A DNA stretch of 64,000 nt from Chthonomonas sp. UBA2387 (lineage in GTDB: Bacteria > Armatimonadota > Fimbriimonadia > Fimbriimonadales > Fimbriimonadaceae): positions 1 to 64,000 of the forward strand of contig DDSP01000032.1 of the NCBI GenBank assembly GCA_002343445.1, read 5' to 3'. Made by a program: the position numbers and the translations under genes. Every line of letters starts with the position of its first letter. Within the stretch, counting starts at the first letter, position 1. Of the stretch, positions 1-8,254 are shown piece by piece. The notes under the pieces are model-generated. The model did not search any database, was not told the origin of the DNA, and saw only the letters and a program-made list of their open reading frames with translations.

Positions 1-88
1 CAATGATATTTATGTATGTTGCATGTACAAAGTCCTTCTTCTTCATGAAAACACCCAAACTGCAGGTAACGCTTTGTTAAAAACTCAA

Positions 89-619
89 ATGATGGCTGTC
101 GCTTGTCTCTCGCTGACCTTGTCAGTCATATTGGCCCTGTGTTTAGCTTGTTCCCAAGAACACAAAAGCGCATTGGATGACCCCACTGAGTCGCATGAAT
201 CAGGCATGCGGGGCCCAACCGAAGCACTGGGTTTGGAGTCGTCGCGTTCGATCCAAGTGTCAGTTCTCAAAGATCAGCCAAACGAAATCGCATTGCGGCT
301 CACGAATCGTACCGATAAACTGATCACTATATGGCCTGAAAGCGTGTACACGCTCCGCGTTGGGCCCATCAATGGAGGGACTGTAGCGATACCAAATGAA
401 CATAGGGTCAGCTACTCCCTCCCTGGACCAGAGATGGCATTGATCTTGGGGCCTCACTCAAGTTCAAAAGTGACGCCCGCCCACTTTCCGGCGAGCAACG
501 CTAATGGTGAGCGTATCGGAGTTTGTATTGGTTACATGCTAGGTGATCAGTCGGCTCTTGATGCTGATGCAATCTTTCAGCAGATCGATCTCGAGTGCAG
601 CATTCTGGATGGCGGATAG
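89..619 (+). CDS. lipoprotein-like exported protein, unknown function
   Basis: This is a 176-residue protein of no family I recognise. From the ATG at 89 it starts with a typical export signal: a hydrophobic stretch at residues 3-19, then a Cys in the context LCLAC at about 20, which is an imperfect lipobox. The rest is soluble, with no motif I can name. An upstream ATG at 23 is in frame, but it would bury the signal sequence behind 22 polar residues, so 89 is preferred. The region is visibly less GC-rich than the rest of the window, which may mean recent acquisition. Function unknown. Confidence 0.5.
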   Translation: MMAVACLSLTLSVILALCLACSQEHKSALDDPTESHESGMRGPTEALGLESSRSIQVSVLKDQPNEIALRLTNRTDKLITIWPESVYTLRVGPINGGTVAIPNEHRVSYSLPGPEMALILGPHSSSKVTPAHFPASNANGERIGVCIGYMLGDQSALDADAIFQQIDLECSILDGG

Positions 620-1145
620 GATGGTTCACTGCGTCAACAGAACGACGCCGACAGACTGTCGGACGACGCCGATGCTGGGCCTCAGTTCGAACAGGCGGTA
701 AGGGTACGATTCGGTCAGGAGGATTACAACGCAGGTTGAACTGAACTCGCAGGACGCTCATGGGTTCCGACCGGCCCGACGCAGGCGGGACTTGAGGGAT
801 GCCGAACGGTCGGGAGCCCATGCCATCCGGATGCTTGTTTGGCGATGGTCACCGTCTGGCGGGACGTGAGGCTTCGACATTAGGCAGATAGCGGCCTTCA
901 GCAGACGGTGACACCACGTGCTTGGCCGGAGACGATTGCTGTCGTCTGGTCAGCAGGAAGGAACCGGCCCCGCATTCTATTTCGAGACTTCGTTCCTTGA
1001 GTCTGGGACGACAGAGCGCACCCGGCAGTCGCGGGCCGAACCTCAAGGTGACTCGGGGTGCCCAAACTGAACCACCCCGGCCTGCGGCCCCCCTCCAATG
1101 GTGGCGAATTCCGGAGAGTGCCGTAGGTTGGCGCGGCAGGCCCCT
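620..1145. other. gene-poor stretch with short inverted repeats
   Basis: I see no convincing gene here. Open frames in this stretch are Arg/Pro-rich and show no family signature. The stretch holds a 15-bp palindrome at 648-662 (CCGACAG and its complement) just past the stop of the preceding gene, which could act as a weak terminator but has no T-tract. It also holds an 11-bp perfect inverted repeat, GTCACCGTCTG at 848-858 and its complement at 902-912. Confidence 0.4.
848..912. repeat. 11-bp perfect inverted repeat, 43-bp loop
   Basis: GTCACCGTCTG at 848-858 is the exact reverse complement of 902-912. It could fold as a stem-loop or be the ends of a small element remnant. There is no flanking gene it clearly belongs to. 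Confidence 0.4.
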
Positions 1146-1738
1146 TCACCCGAACGGGTCGAAGCCGAACAATTCAACCCTGTCCACCGATCCGCCATGC
1201 GCCTCTCCTAGGACGCGTTGCATTGCTGCGTCGGCTTCTGCGACCTTCTTGGCGGTTTCGAAGTCGGCGCGCGAGAAGCTGACCCGGCACGCGTGCGAGG
1301 CGAACACGTCTCTTGCGATCAGCAGTTCGAACCCGCTCCGCCGCAGACGCCACGAGTACTCCAGATCGTCGCAGCCCAGTTCGAGGTCGGGGTGGAAGCC
1401 AATGGGGGCTTGCTCGGTAGGGTTCGGTGAAGTTCGGTATTTTCGGCTGATGTTCGGGTGGGGTCCGGCTGGGGATCGGCTAGGTCGTCGTCGAAAGTCG
1501 GGGGCGGGCCGAGCGAACCGTACGCGGCGGGCGCCGACTCCCACACGCTGCGGGGGACGAACAGGCAGAACCCGACAAGCAGCTTGACGCTTTCGTAGGT
1601 GCCCGAGTTGAACCGGGCCACGGCCTCGGCGGCGTGGTCGGCGTCCGGCGGACGCAAGCCGGGCGGGAGCTGCAGCCCGACGAACTGGCGGCCCATCGAA
1701 CCGTCCGACACCGGCCCCGCCTCGCCAACACTCCACAT
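1146..1738 (-). pseudogene. family 2 glycosyltransferase remnant, frameshifted and 5'-truncated
   Basis: Two reading frames of the minus strand together carry the second half of a GT2-type glycosyltransferase. About 1738-1465 encodes a piece with GPVSDGSMGRQFVGLQ, then LLVGFCLFVPRSVWE. About 1391-1149 encodes the usual end piece with GCDDLEYSWRLRRSGFELL and DVFASHACRVSF. In intact family members these follow each other in one frame. Here a frameshifting stretch (about 1392-1464, with short TTCGG-type repeats) separates them, and nothing N-terminal survives upstream of 1738, where a REP-like repeat begins. It is most likely a dead gene. The family call rests on motif resemblance only. Confidence 0.55.
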
Positions 1739-1786
1739 CGGTCCTTCTCCAGGGAGAGAAGGTGGCCGCAGGCCGGATGAGGGCGT
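1738..1786. repeat. REP-like interspersed repeat
   Basis: The stretch contains TTCTCCAGGGAGAGAAGG followed by GTGGCCGCAGGCCGGATGAG. Repeats of this flavour (a short palindrome followed by a conserved tail) are scattered between genes in many high-GC genomes. Only one copy is in the window. It sits exactly where the glycosyltransferase remnant loses similarity, so it may mark the breakpoint. Confidence 0.4.
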
Positions 1787-1975
1787 CGCTGCTCGCCAGC
1801 CCGTCCGCCCGGTCCACCCGTCCACAGCGTCCACGACTCCTGGCAGCCCGCCGCACCAGCGCCCCAAGATGCCGACTCCGGGTTGACAAACCCCTCGCTC
1901 AGGGCGAAGAGACACGGATGAACCCCGACAGTGAAACAGCTCTTCGAGTGGGAGAATCGGCGAGAGCTGACTTGC

Positions 1976-2098
1976 CGACCACCTGCCGACGCTCGCGGGG
2001 GGACGTGAATGTGAATCGTGAATCGTGAACCCGAAGGCAACCTGACGACCACTTGCCGACGCCCGTGGGGGGATGTGAATGTGAATCGTGAATCGTGA
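1976..2098. repeat. 70-bp tandem duplication, two copies
   Basis: Bases 1976-2028 and 2046-2098 match over about 53 bases with a handful of changes. Each ends with GTGAATGTGAATCGTGAATC followed by GTGA, itself an internal repeat of GTGAAT/CGTGAAT units. The period is 70. There is no gene here. The whole stretch 1787-2198 is otherwise featureless intergenic DNA. Confidence 0.75.
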
Positions 2099-2198
2099 GT
2101 GCGACCTCCGTTTTCCGCTTTCCAAACCTTTGGTTGTCGGGCCCGGTCAGACCGTGGCACCCCGGAATCGCGGGGGTGGTGATCGGAGCCCGGGCGGG

Positions 2199-2819
2199 CT
2201 AGAACGTCCCGTACAACCGGTCGCCGAAGTCGCCCAGGCCGGGCAAGATGTACTTGAGGTCGTTTAGGCCGCGATCCAGCGCCGCCGTATGGATGTCCAC
2301 ATCCGGGTGCTGGGCTTGGAGGTGTTCGACACCCTCCGGCGCGGCGATGATCGAGACCATCGTCACCTGCTCGGCGCCGTGCGATTTCATGAACGCGATC
2401 GCCTGCGCCGCCGAACCGCCCGTCGCCAGCATGGGGTCCAGGCAGAGGCAATAGCATCCCGCCAGTTGGGGCAGCTTCATGTAGTAGCTTCGCGCCACCG
2501 CCGTTTCCTCGTTGCGCTCCAGCCCGATGTAGCCGACGCGGACATCGGGGAACATGGCCGTTACGGGGCCGAGCATCCCGAGCCCCGCACGCAACACGGG
2601 AACGGCCGCGATCGGCTGGTCCAAGCGCCGACCGTCCGTGTATTCCAACGGCGTCTCCACCGTGATCTGACGCGTGCGGATGCTGCGGGTGGCCTCGATG
2701 GTCAGCAGCGTGGTCAGTTCGCGCGCCAGACGGCGATACTGGTCGGGTTGCGTGCTTCGATCGCGGAGTTCGGCGAGATAGTGCGCGGCCAGAGGATGGT
2801 CACAGACGATCAAGCTCAT
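2199..2819 (-). CDS. upp: uracil phosphoribosyltransferase
   Basis: The enzyme converts uracil and PRPP to UMP in pyrimidine salvage in the cytosol. The 206-residue product has the usual length and signatures: the PRPP-binding loop LDPMLATGGSA around residue 128, PVLRAGLGM around 75, and the C-terminal uracil-binding tail PGLGDFGDRLYGTF. The start at 2819 (MSLIVCDHPL) matches the family N-terminus; an in-frame extension upstream is Arg-rich and spurious. Its ATG overlaps the stop codon of the preceding gene (ATGA at 2816-2819), so translation is probably coupled. Confidence 0.95.
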   Translation of the reverse strand: MSLIVCDHPLAAHYLAELRDRSTQPDQYRRLARELTTLLTIEATRSIRTRQITVETPLEYTDGRRLDQPIAAVPVLRAGLGMLGPVTAMFPDVRVGYIGLERNEETAVARSYYMKLPQLAGCYCLCLDPMLATGGSAAQAIAFMKSHGAEQVTMVSIIAAPEGVEHLQAQHPDVDIHTAALDRGLNDLKYILPGLGDFGDRLYGTF

Positions 2820-3766
2820 CGGCCGACGCCCATGCTCCGTGCCAGGGCCGACCAAGCCTTGGCCTCGACCTCTTCGACCGTGCCATCGGTGTAGCCGACC
2901 AGCCGGGAGCCATCGGGCCACGCCTCGGTCTCATAGAACAAGGGACGCTTGCCCTCGACCGGAGCGAGCCCGCGCAGTTTGGGATTCATCACGAAGGCGC
3001 CGCCGTTGGGGTTGACGGTCTGCCCGACCGTGCCATCCATGTCCACGACGTAGACGAGGTCCTCGGCGTCTTCGGGCTCGGGGTACTTCTCCATGATGTC
3101 CGCATAGGATCGGATCGCCTTGCCCAAGGCGACCGCGCGTTTGTACGATTCAGCCTTCGGCGGCAGTTCGGACTCGGGCTCGTCGTCCGGCTGAGTGAGG
3201 CCGCCAAGGCCACCCATGAGACCACCCAAGTCCGGCGGTTGATTGCGGAGTTCGATGGCCTTCGCCTTGCCGATGCCCGTCGGTGAGAAGCTCGCGATGC
3301 TGCTGGAGAGCACGAGCGTGAGCCGCAACTCGTCGGAGGTGTTGAACTTGGGCATGTCCTCGGTCATGCTCTGGGCGTCGGGGTTGACCTTCGCCTTATA
3401 GGTGACCAGGTACGCGTGGCCGCCAACGTTGATGGTCTCGCCGGTGGTCCAGTGCTTGGACATCAGATCGGCGTAGGGGTTGGTCGCACCCATCATCATG
3501 CCCATCATGGCGCCCATGATTCCAGCGCCCGCGTCGCTGGTGGCTCCGGCGATCGTCAATTCGACCGCCTGATAGGCCTCTCCGATGTCGTCGAGTTTGA
3601 CGGTCAACGGCATGGCTTTGCCCGACATCACGTCGGCCCAAGAGACCTGGTTCTGAACGACGGGGGCAAACGGGGTCGGCGGGACCGGGATCAAGACCGG
3701 GGTGGTTGTCTGCTGACCCAACAAGGCTACGGCGAGGGAGAGCGCGTGTGTCGTCATCGGCTGCAC
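2816..3766 (-). CDS. secreted protein of unknown function, coupled to upp
   Basis: This is a 316-residue protein of no family I know. It begins with a short hydrophobic signal-like stretch (ALSLAVALLG, residues 8-17), then a Pro-rich linker. A Gly/Met-rich patch (GIMGAMMGMMMGATN, about residues 82-96) could be a short hairpin or membrane-associated helix. The C-terminal part has EAWPDGSRLVGYTDGTVEEV, a DG-containing motif similar to the tails of pseudopilin-type proteins in this lineage. Start is GTG 3766 or ATG 3757; a TAGAAT -10 box lies just upstream (3777-3782). It overlaps upp by four bases. No link to uracil salvage is evident beyond co-transcription. Confidence 0.7.
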   Translation of the reverse strand: MQPMTTHALSLAVALLGQQTTTPVLIPVPPTPFAPVVQNQVSWADVMSGKAMPLTVKLDDIGEAYQAVELTIAGATSDAGAGIMGAMMGMMMGATNPYADLMSKHWTTGETINVGGHAYLVTYKAKVNPDAQSMTEDMPKFNTSDELRLTLVLSSSIASFSPTGIGKAKAIELRNQPPDLGGLMGGLGGLTQPDDEPESELPPKAESYKRAVALGKAIRSYADIMEKYPEPEDAEDLVYVVDMDGTVGQTVNPNGGAFVMNPKLRGLAPVEGKRPLFYETEAWPDGSRLVGYTDGTVEEVEAKAWSALARSMGVGR

Positions 3767-3801
3767 CTACCCCTAGATTCTAGCCGAGCGACGGGCATTT
3801 G

Positions 3802-3807
3802 TATAAT
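3802..3807 (+). promoter_or_regulatory. -10 box of a leaderless promoter
   Basis: A perfect TATAAT lies seven bases before the ATG at 3815, so transcription should start at or next to the start codon. This argues for MRFLVLL as the N-terminus instead of the ATG at 3806, which lies inside the -10 box. Confidence 0.65.
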
Positions 3808-3814
3808 GAACTTC

Positions 3815-5233
3815 ATGCGCTTCCTCGTCTTATTGATGGCCGCAGCTCCCTGGCTCGCCACGGCTCAGTGGACGTCCGACGACAAGTGGATGGTTTACGG
3901 CGAGAGGGCCTATCGCGTCTTCCCGCCGGTTTGCGCCGCGCAGGGCGCCGTGGGCAGCCTGATGTGGTCGCCCGACGGGAGGTATCAGGCCATCATGCGG
4001 ATGTCCATGGACGGGCTGGCGCAGGTCTATCGAGACGAGATCGCCAACCCAGGCAGCCAGAAGGCTGTGCCTCCGATGACGGTGGTGCTCGAGATCTACC
4101 ATCCGGCGACCGGTCGGACGATTCCAGGCGGACGGTGGGAGTCCAAGACGCCCGGCGAGCCGCCACCCGCGGTCGGAATGGAGTGGATGGCGGGCACCTC
4201 GTACCTGTTCGTCACGGTTCGCCAACGAAGTGTCAATTTGCTATCCCCTTCGGGACGGACCCCAGGGGCACCCAGCCAGAACACCTTGGAGCGCATCGAC
4301 GCAGGAACCGGTGTGCGCTCGGTTCTGATGGGCGCCCCGGACGGCGACTCGATCACCCTTGGCCTTTCGCCCACGCAACCCATGGGCCTCGCCTACTACC
4401 GCCAAGGAGAGCAGTTGTTTGGGGTGTTGCTGCAGCAGAATCGTCTGAGCGATCCTGTTCCTCTGGAGGGCCTGGGTCGGGCCACGCCCGGTTACCCGAT
4501 GTGGTCCAAGGACGGCAAGCGGCTCGGGTTAGCGTCCTACGTGGTCAGTGGGAACGTCTACAACGAGCCTCGCTTCCACGAAGTCGACCTGGCGACCCTG
4601 GCCCTGCGGGAGGTCCCTCGCTTCGAACCCTATGAACCGCCCATGCTCCCGATTCAAGGCGGCGTCCAGTCCATAGACCTCAGCGATCGCATGGGAACTG
4701 CCGCCAAGACCGCTGCTGCCATGATTCATGGCCCCATGCCGCAGATACTGCCTGGCCTAGCTCCGGACCAGCAGCCCAAGGCGCCGGAGAACTTCACGCC
4801 AGCCGTGATGGGCTTCGATGCCGGCACCATCGCCGTAGACCCAACCGGACGATTTGTGGCTTACACCAGCCAGGGTCTGGCGCTGGTGAGCGAGTTGGTC
4901 CCGGTGCCTCTGGCGATTTACGAGCAGGCGAAGGCGGCCCGGGAGCGCAGCGAGAAGCTGATGCAGGCCAAGCAGGTGGCCACCGGGTTCCTGATCTATT
5001 CGGCCGACAACGACGACAACCTGCCTTCGAACCGCGCCGACTGGCAGACGCTGATCGCGCCTTACCTGAGGAACAACAAGCTGATGGAGGGGTTTGTCTA
5101 TTCGTTCAAGGGCGGCTCGCTGATGGACGTGGAGAAGCCCTCGCAGACGGAGCTTGGGTTCATCTCGATGCCCGGCGGGCGGATCGTGGCGTACGTGGAT
5201 TCGAGCGTCCGCTGGGTTCCCGACGTGCCGTAG
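3815..5233 (+). CDS. secreted propeller-like protein with pseudopilin-type C-terminal domain
   Basis: This is a 472-residue exported protein with a clear signal peptide (RFLVLLMAAAPWLATAQ). The middle has repeated blade-like strings such as SLMWSPDGRYQAIMR and PMWSKDGKRLGLASYV, which suggests a WD40/TolB-like beta-propeller. The last ~100 residues (KQVATGFLIYSADNDDNLPS ... GRIVAYVDSSVRWVP) resemble the soluble part of the pseudopilin-like protein at 26471 ([11 protein letters not shown] ... FFDGH), but without the N-terminal methylation helix. So this looks like a fusion of a propeller with a pilin-type head domain. Function unknown; it is likely periplasmic or surface-located. Transcribed divergently from the upp pair with 48 bases between starts. 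Confidence 0.7.
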   Translation: MRFLVLLMAAAPWLATAQWTSDDKWMVYGERAYRVFPPVCAAQGAVGSLMWSPDGRYQAIMRMSMDGLAQVYRDEIANPGSQKAVPPMTVVLEIYHPATGRTIPGGRWESKTPGEPPPAVGMEWMAGTSYLFVTVRQRSVNLLSPSGRTPGAPSQNTLERIDAGTGVRSVLMGAPDGDSITLGLSPTQPMGLAYYRQGEQLFGVLLQQNRLSDPVPLEGLGRATPGYPMWSKDGKRLGLASYVVSGNVYNEPRFHEVDLATLALREVPRFEPYEPPMLPIQGGVQSIDLSDRMGTAAKTAAAMIHGPMPQILPGLAPDQQPKAPENFTPAVMGFDAGTIAVDPTGRFVAYTSQGLALVSELVPVPLAIYEQAKAARERSEKLMQAKQVATGFLIYSADNDDNLPSNRADWQTLIAPYLRNNKLMEGFVYSFKGGSLMDVEKPSQTELGFISMPGGRIVAYVDSSVRWVPDVP

Positions 5234-5256
5234 CCAAACCAGCGGACCGACGCGAC

Positions 5257-6300
5257 ATGAGGAGCATTGAGGCCCCGACGAGGCGCTCGATCCAGTCCCT
5301 AACCGACTCTCCCTTGGGCTCGGTCAAGGTCCAGCCTTCCCTGTCGGGACGGGTCGGCACAATGCTCCTGGTGGGGACGGCCCTCCTTACGCCTTTCGCG
5401 ACCGCACCTTTGCTCAACGATGGCCGGCTCCTGGCCGTGGTCACCGTTTCAGCGTTCGTCATTGCCATCCTCGTTCCGATTCACTTGCGCCGGTCGGCTC
5501 CTCAAGTAGCCGTCATGGATGCAAACGGCTTTCTTCTGTTGGATTGCGGCGGGCGAGTTCAGAATGGCGCCGCTTGGTCCGAGGTCACCGGCGTCGGGAT
5601 CTTCGATATCGATGCAGATCAAGGTCAGGACGACGTCATTCGCTGTCTCGATGGCGACATCTATCTCCATCCAGAGACCCTGGGCGGGGTTCAACTCATC
5701 GCTGAGGCCAGCCGTCGGAAGTCGCCAGAAGTTTGCGGTGCACTGCTTCCCACGCCGCGAGGGGCAGTTCAAAGTGAAACCTACTACGCGCGAGAGTGCC
5801 AACCGCGCTGGCGGCGTCCCGTTGAGTTTGCGGTTACGGTTGGTGCGACCCTGTTCCTTGGCGGGGGAGCCGTGCGCTCACTCGGCACATTGCTGGGCCA
5901 AATCCTTGGCATTACCCCAAGCACCATGCAGTATCTCCCGGTGACGCAGTTCTTCTTCCTGCTGATCGCGGTGTTTGGGGTGACAGCTTCCTTGCTGCCA
6001 CCTTGGCTCGCTTGGAAGGAGATGGTGTGCGATCTCGAACGGTTCGATGTCGACCCGTCAGGCATCACCTGGGTCTGCCATGGCCAAGAGGACGTGACCA
6101 TCTTGTGGCGAGATGTCGTAGCCCTGTATCAACTGGCTGTTGGCGACCTTCTTATCGTGGGACGCGAGGGTGAGATCGTCGTGCCGTTGTCGAGTCCCCG
6201 TTTTCTTGAGATTCTAGGGGCGGTGACCCAAGCGATGCCTGCGACCGCACGTATCGGTCCCGCCTTGAATGCCAACATGAACGAGGCATCGTTCGATTAG
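5257..6300 (+). CDS. membrane protein with PH-like domains, paralogue of the 6543-7487 gene
   Basis: This is a 347-residue integral membrane protein with two pairs of hydrophobic helices (about residues 34-75 and 187-246). Each pair is followed by a beta-rich stretch with an Asn/Trp-type start (GRVQNGAAWSEVTGVGIFDI; EDVTILWRDVVALYQLAV). That alternation resembles bacterial PH-domain (YdbT/DUF304-like) membrane proteins. The convergent neighbour at 6543-7487 has the same layout. Function unknown. Codon use is like the host. The start ATG 5257 has no clear ribosome site, and a downstream start is possible. Confidence 0.65.
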   Translation: MRSIEAPTRRSIQSLTDSPLGSVKVQPSLSGRVGTMLLVGTALLTPFATAPLLNDGRLLAVVTVSAFVIAILVPIHLRRSAPQVAVMDANGFLLLDCGGRVQNGAAWSEVTGVGIFDIDADQGQDDVIRCLDGDIYLHPETLGGVQLIAEASRRKSPEVCGALLPTPRGAVQSETYYARECQPRWRRPVEFAVTVGATLFLGGGAVRSLGTLLGQILGITPSTMQYLPVTQFFFLLIAVFGVTASLLPPWLAWKEMVCDLERFDVDPSGITWVCHGQEDVTILWRDVVALYQLAVGDLLIVGREGEIVVPLSSPRFLEILGAVTQAMPATARIGPALNANMNEASFD

Positions 6301-6542
6301 AGGACCCACCATCGGCATCACAAGTCGCCGGGTCGTGGGACATCTTCGGGGTGGAGAATGTTGGGTGTCATGCGTTTCGCGACCCGGACCACATCCCATT
6401 CCACAACATTCGATGGTCGGAATCCATGATCGTGAAGAGGGTCTGTACGAATTGTTCACGAGTTCCGGCCCACGGTTGCACCCAAAACCACGAAAGGTGC
6501 GAAGGGCCGGGAACTCGTGGCACCCGAAAGTGGTGGGCAACT

Positions 6543-7487
6543 CTATGAACCTGGAAGGAGCACGCGCGCGTCGGGCGGGAGGGCGTTTAGAATGGCTGCC
6601 CTGGCCTCGTCATAGTTGCTTAGATCGGCTGGTATGCAGATTCCAACTTCTGAGGTAGCGACGACCAAATGGGGCTTGTTTTCGGACAAGTAGTCCATCC
6701 GATATTCGGCTACACATCGAATCTCGTCCCACGCCATGTGCTGGCACTTCCCAGAGGCATTCGTGAAGGCAAACCCCTCAGGTCCCAGCTCTAGACTCGC
6801 GAACAGGTACATGGCCCAGGTGCCCGCCCACATATAGGCTCCAACGCCCCCGAAGCCCATGAGAACGGGCAGGAATACGAGAGCACCCAAGCCGTTTTGA
6901 ACCAAACCCGCGATTAGAAAGAACAGCAGGAAACCGTTCCAAAGCAAGCAGAAGAACATCGGATAGTACAAGCGACTGTCACGGAACCGATGAATTCGTT
7001 CGCTCGTTGGTTGGGCAAGCGGAGTCGAAGGCTTCCCGAGCGACTCGGGTTGCGCCCATTGGGCAAACCCATGGATCAATTCCTCAGGCGGCCACAGATA
7101 GGCTGGCAGAGGCACGCGCGTGCCCTCGCAGACGACTGCCCAATGCTGCTTCTTGTCGTCGTTGGCGGACACGGTCAGGACGTCGCTCCAACTGGCGGTG
7201 AGCGATGGCTTCGATAGCCAATTGAATGCCGTGATGCCTTCTGCGGTCATCTCGACCCTGGAGTTCCAGGCACTCGCCAACGCACCCGTGCCAAATGCGA
7301 TGAATAGCATAAGCACGCCGATGACTGGAAAGACTTCCCCTATGTCCTGGGCCTGGTTACCGTTGACTTCAATTCCGTCGCCTAGAAGACCTGCAACAAC
7401 GAAGAGTAAGAAGCCCACGCCGAACCCGGCAAAGATGCCGCCAAACAGCAACCCGATGGGATGCTGTCTGACGACGATCTTGTCCAA
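6543..7487 (-). CDS. membrane protein with PH-like domains, paralogue of the 5257-6300 gene
   Basis: This is a 314-residue membrane protein. Hydrophobic hairpins lie at about residues 11-34/52-72 and 178-236. Each is followed by a soluble beta-rich segment with a Trp in the same relative place (SLTASWSDVLTVSAN; CQHMAWDEIRCVAEY). The alternating layout matches the 5257-6300 protein, to which it runs convergently, so the two are probably diverged duplicates. I do not recognise a named family beyond the PH-like resemblance. The 240 bases between the two genes hold nothing I can name. Confidence 0.65.
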   Translation of the reverse strand: MDKIVVRQHPIGLLFGGIFAGFGVGFLLFVVAGLLGDGIEVNGNQAQDIGEVFPVIGVLMLFIAFGTGALASAWNSRVEMTAEGITAFNWLSKPSLTASWSDVLTVSANDDKKQHWAVVCEGTRVPLPAYLWPPEELIHGFAQWAQPESLGKPSTPLAQPTSERIHRFRDSRLYYPMFFCLLWNGFLLFFLIAGLVQNGLGALVFLPVLMGFGGVGAYMWAGTWAMYLFASLELGPEGFAFTNASGKCQHMAWDEIRCVAEYRMDYLSENKPHLVVATSEVGICIPADLSNYDEARAAILNALPPDARVLLPGS

Positions 7488-7496
7488 GGACGCTCC

Positions 7497-8252
7497 TTAG
7501 CCGGCGGCGGTGGGCGCTTCGTGGTGTTCGAAGTGTTCGCTGGCCGCCTGGGTCAGCGTGGTGAAGTGGGCGCCCTTCATGCGGAAGTAGCGGATCGCGT
7601 GCTTCAGCGTCGCGGCGGAGTCGGTGTAATCGCGCATGCCGATGCAGATCACCTCGCGGTCGATGTTGGCCTCGAAGATCTCCTTGCAGGCATCGAAGCC
7701 CAGGTCGAGATAGGCGTGCTTGCCCTCGTGAACGGCTACGGGAATATGCAGAATCCGGTTCTTGCCCTCGGCCTTCAGGTCGTCGGTGCTGCTGTGGTAG
7801 GGCTCGTGCGGCGCGCCGTTCCAGTCCACGAACATGCGGTACTCGGCGTCCGGGATCACCGAGCTGTCCACCAAAATGCCGATGTCTTCCAGGTGCGGGA
7901 TGTCGCTGGGCAGCAGCGCGAACGCTCCGGCGCGGAACGCGGTGGCCTTGACCAGGTGGGATTTCAGGGTGTCCTTGGCGATGCGGATGACGTTGCCCCG
8001 CTCCTTGGGGTCCTCGATGTAGCCGCGCTCGTTCTCGAAGTTCACCTTCATGCCGATCTCGTGCCAGTTCGGGATCTTGTGGATGAACTCCCGGTAGTAC
8101 AGGTTGGTGTTGCTGCTCGCGTCCTTCATGGAGACGTGGATCAGCCACGTCGCCGGGACGAATTCGGACTCGAGGACGTCGATGTACTCCGGGGTGAAGC
8201 ACCGATCGTGATGGGCGCCTTCGCAATCAATCGTGAAAACAACATTAGGCAT
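7497..8252 (-). CDS. polysaccharide deacetylase-like protein (NodB fold)
   Basis: This is a 251-residue protein opening with VVFTIDCEGAHHD, the TxD motif that begins NodB-fold carbohydrate esterases. It continues with NWHEIGMKVNF and AFRAGAFAL, which sit where the family has its H-x-x-x-H and R-x-G motifs. The metal-binding triad looks altered (only one clear His in NWHEIG), so the substrate and even activity are uncertain. There is no signal peptide from this start. It lies two bases after the GH65-like gene on the same strand, so the pair is probably co-transcribed and acts on the same glycan or sugar conjugate. Confidence 0.65.
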   Translation of the reverse strand: MPNVVFTIDCEGAHHDRCFTPEYIDVLESEFVPATWLIHVSMKDASSNTNLYYREFIHKIPNWHEIGMKVNFENERGYIEDPKERGNVIRIAKDTLKSHLVKATAFRAGAFALLPSDIPHLEDIGILVDSSVIPDAEYRMFVDWNGAPHEPYHSSTDDLKAEGKNRILHIPVAVHEGKHAYLDLGFDACKEIFEANIDREVICIGMRDYTDSAATLKHAIRYFRMKGAHFTTLTQAASEHFEHHEAPTAAG

Positions 8253-8254
8253 GG

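Noticed and set aside
922..1587. 221-residue open frame in the gene-poor stretch
   Set aside because: Arg/Ser/Pro-rich, crosses the glycosyltransferase remnant on the other strand and shows no family signature.
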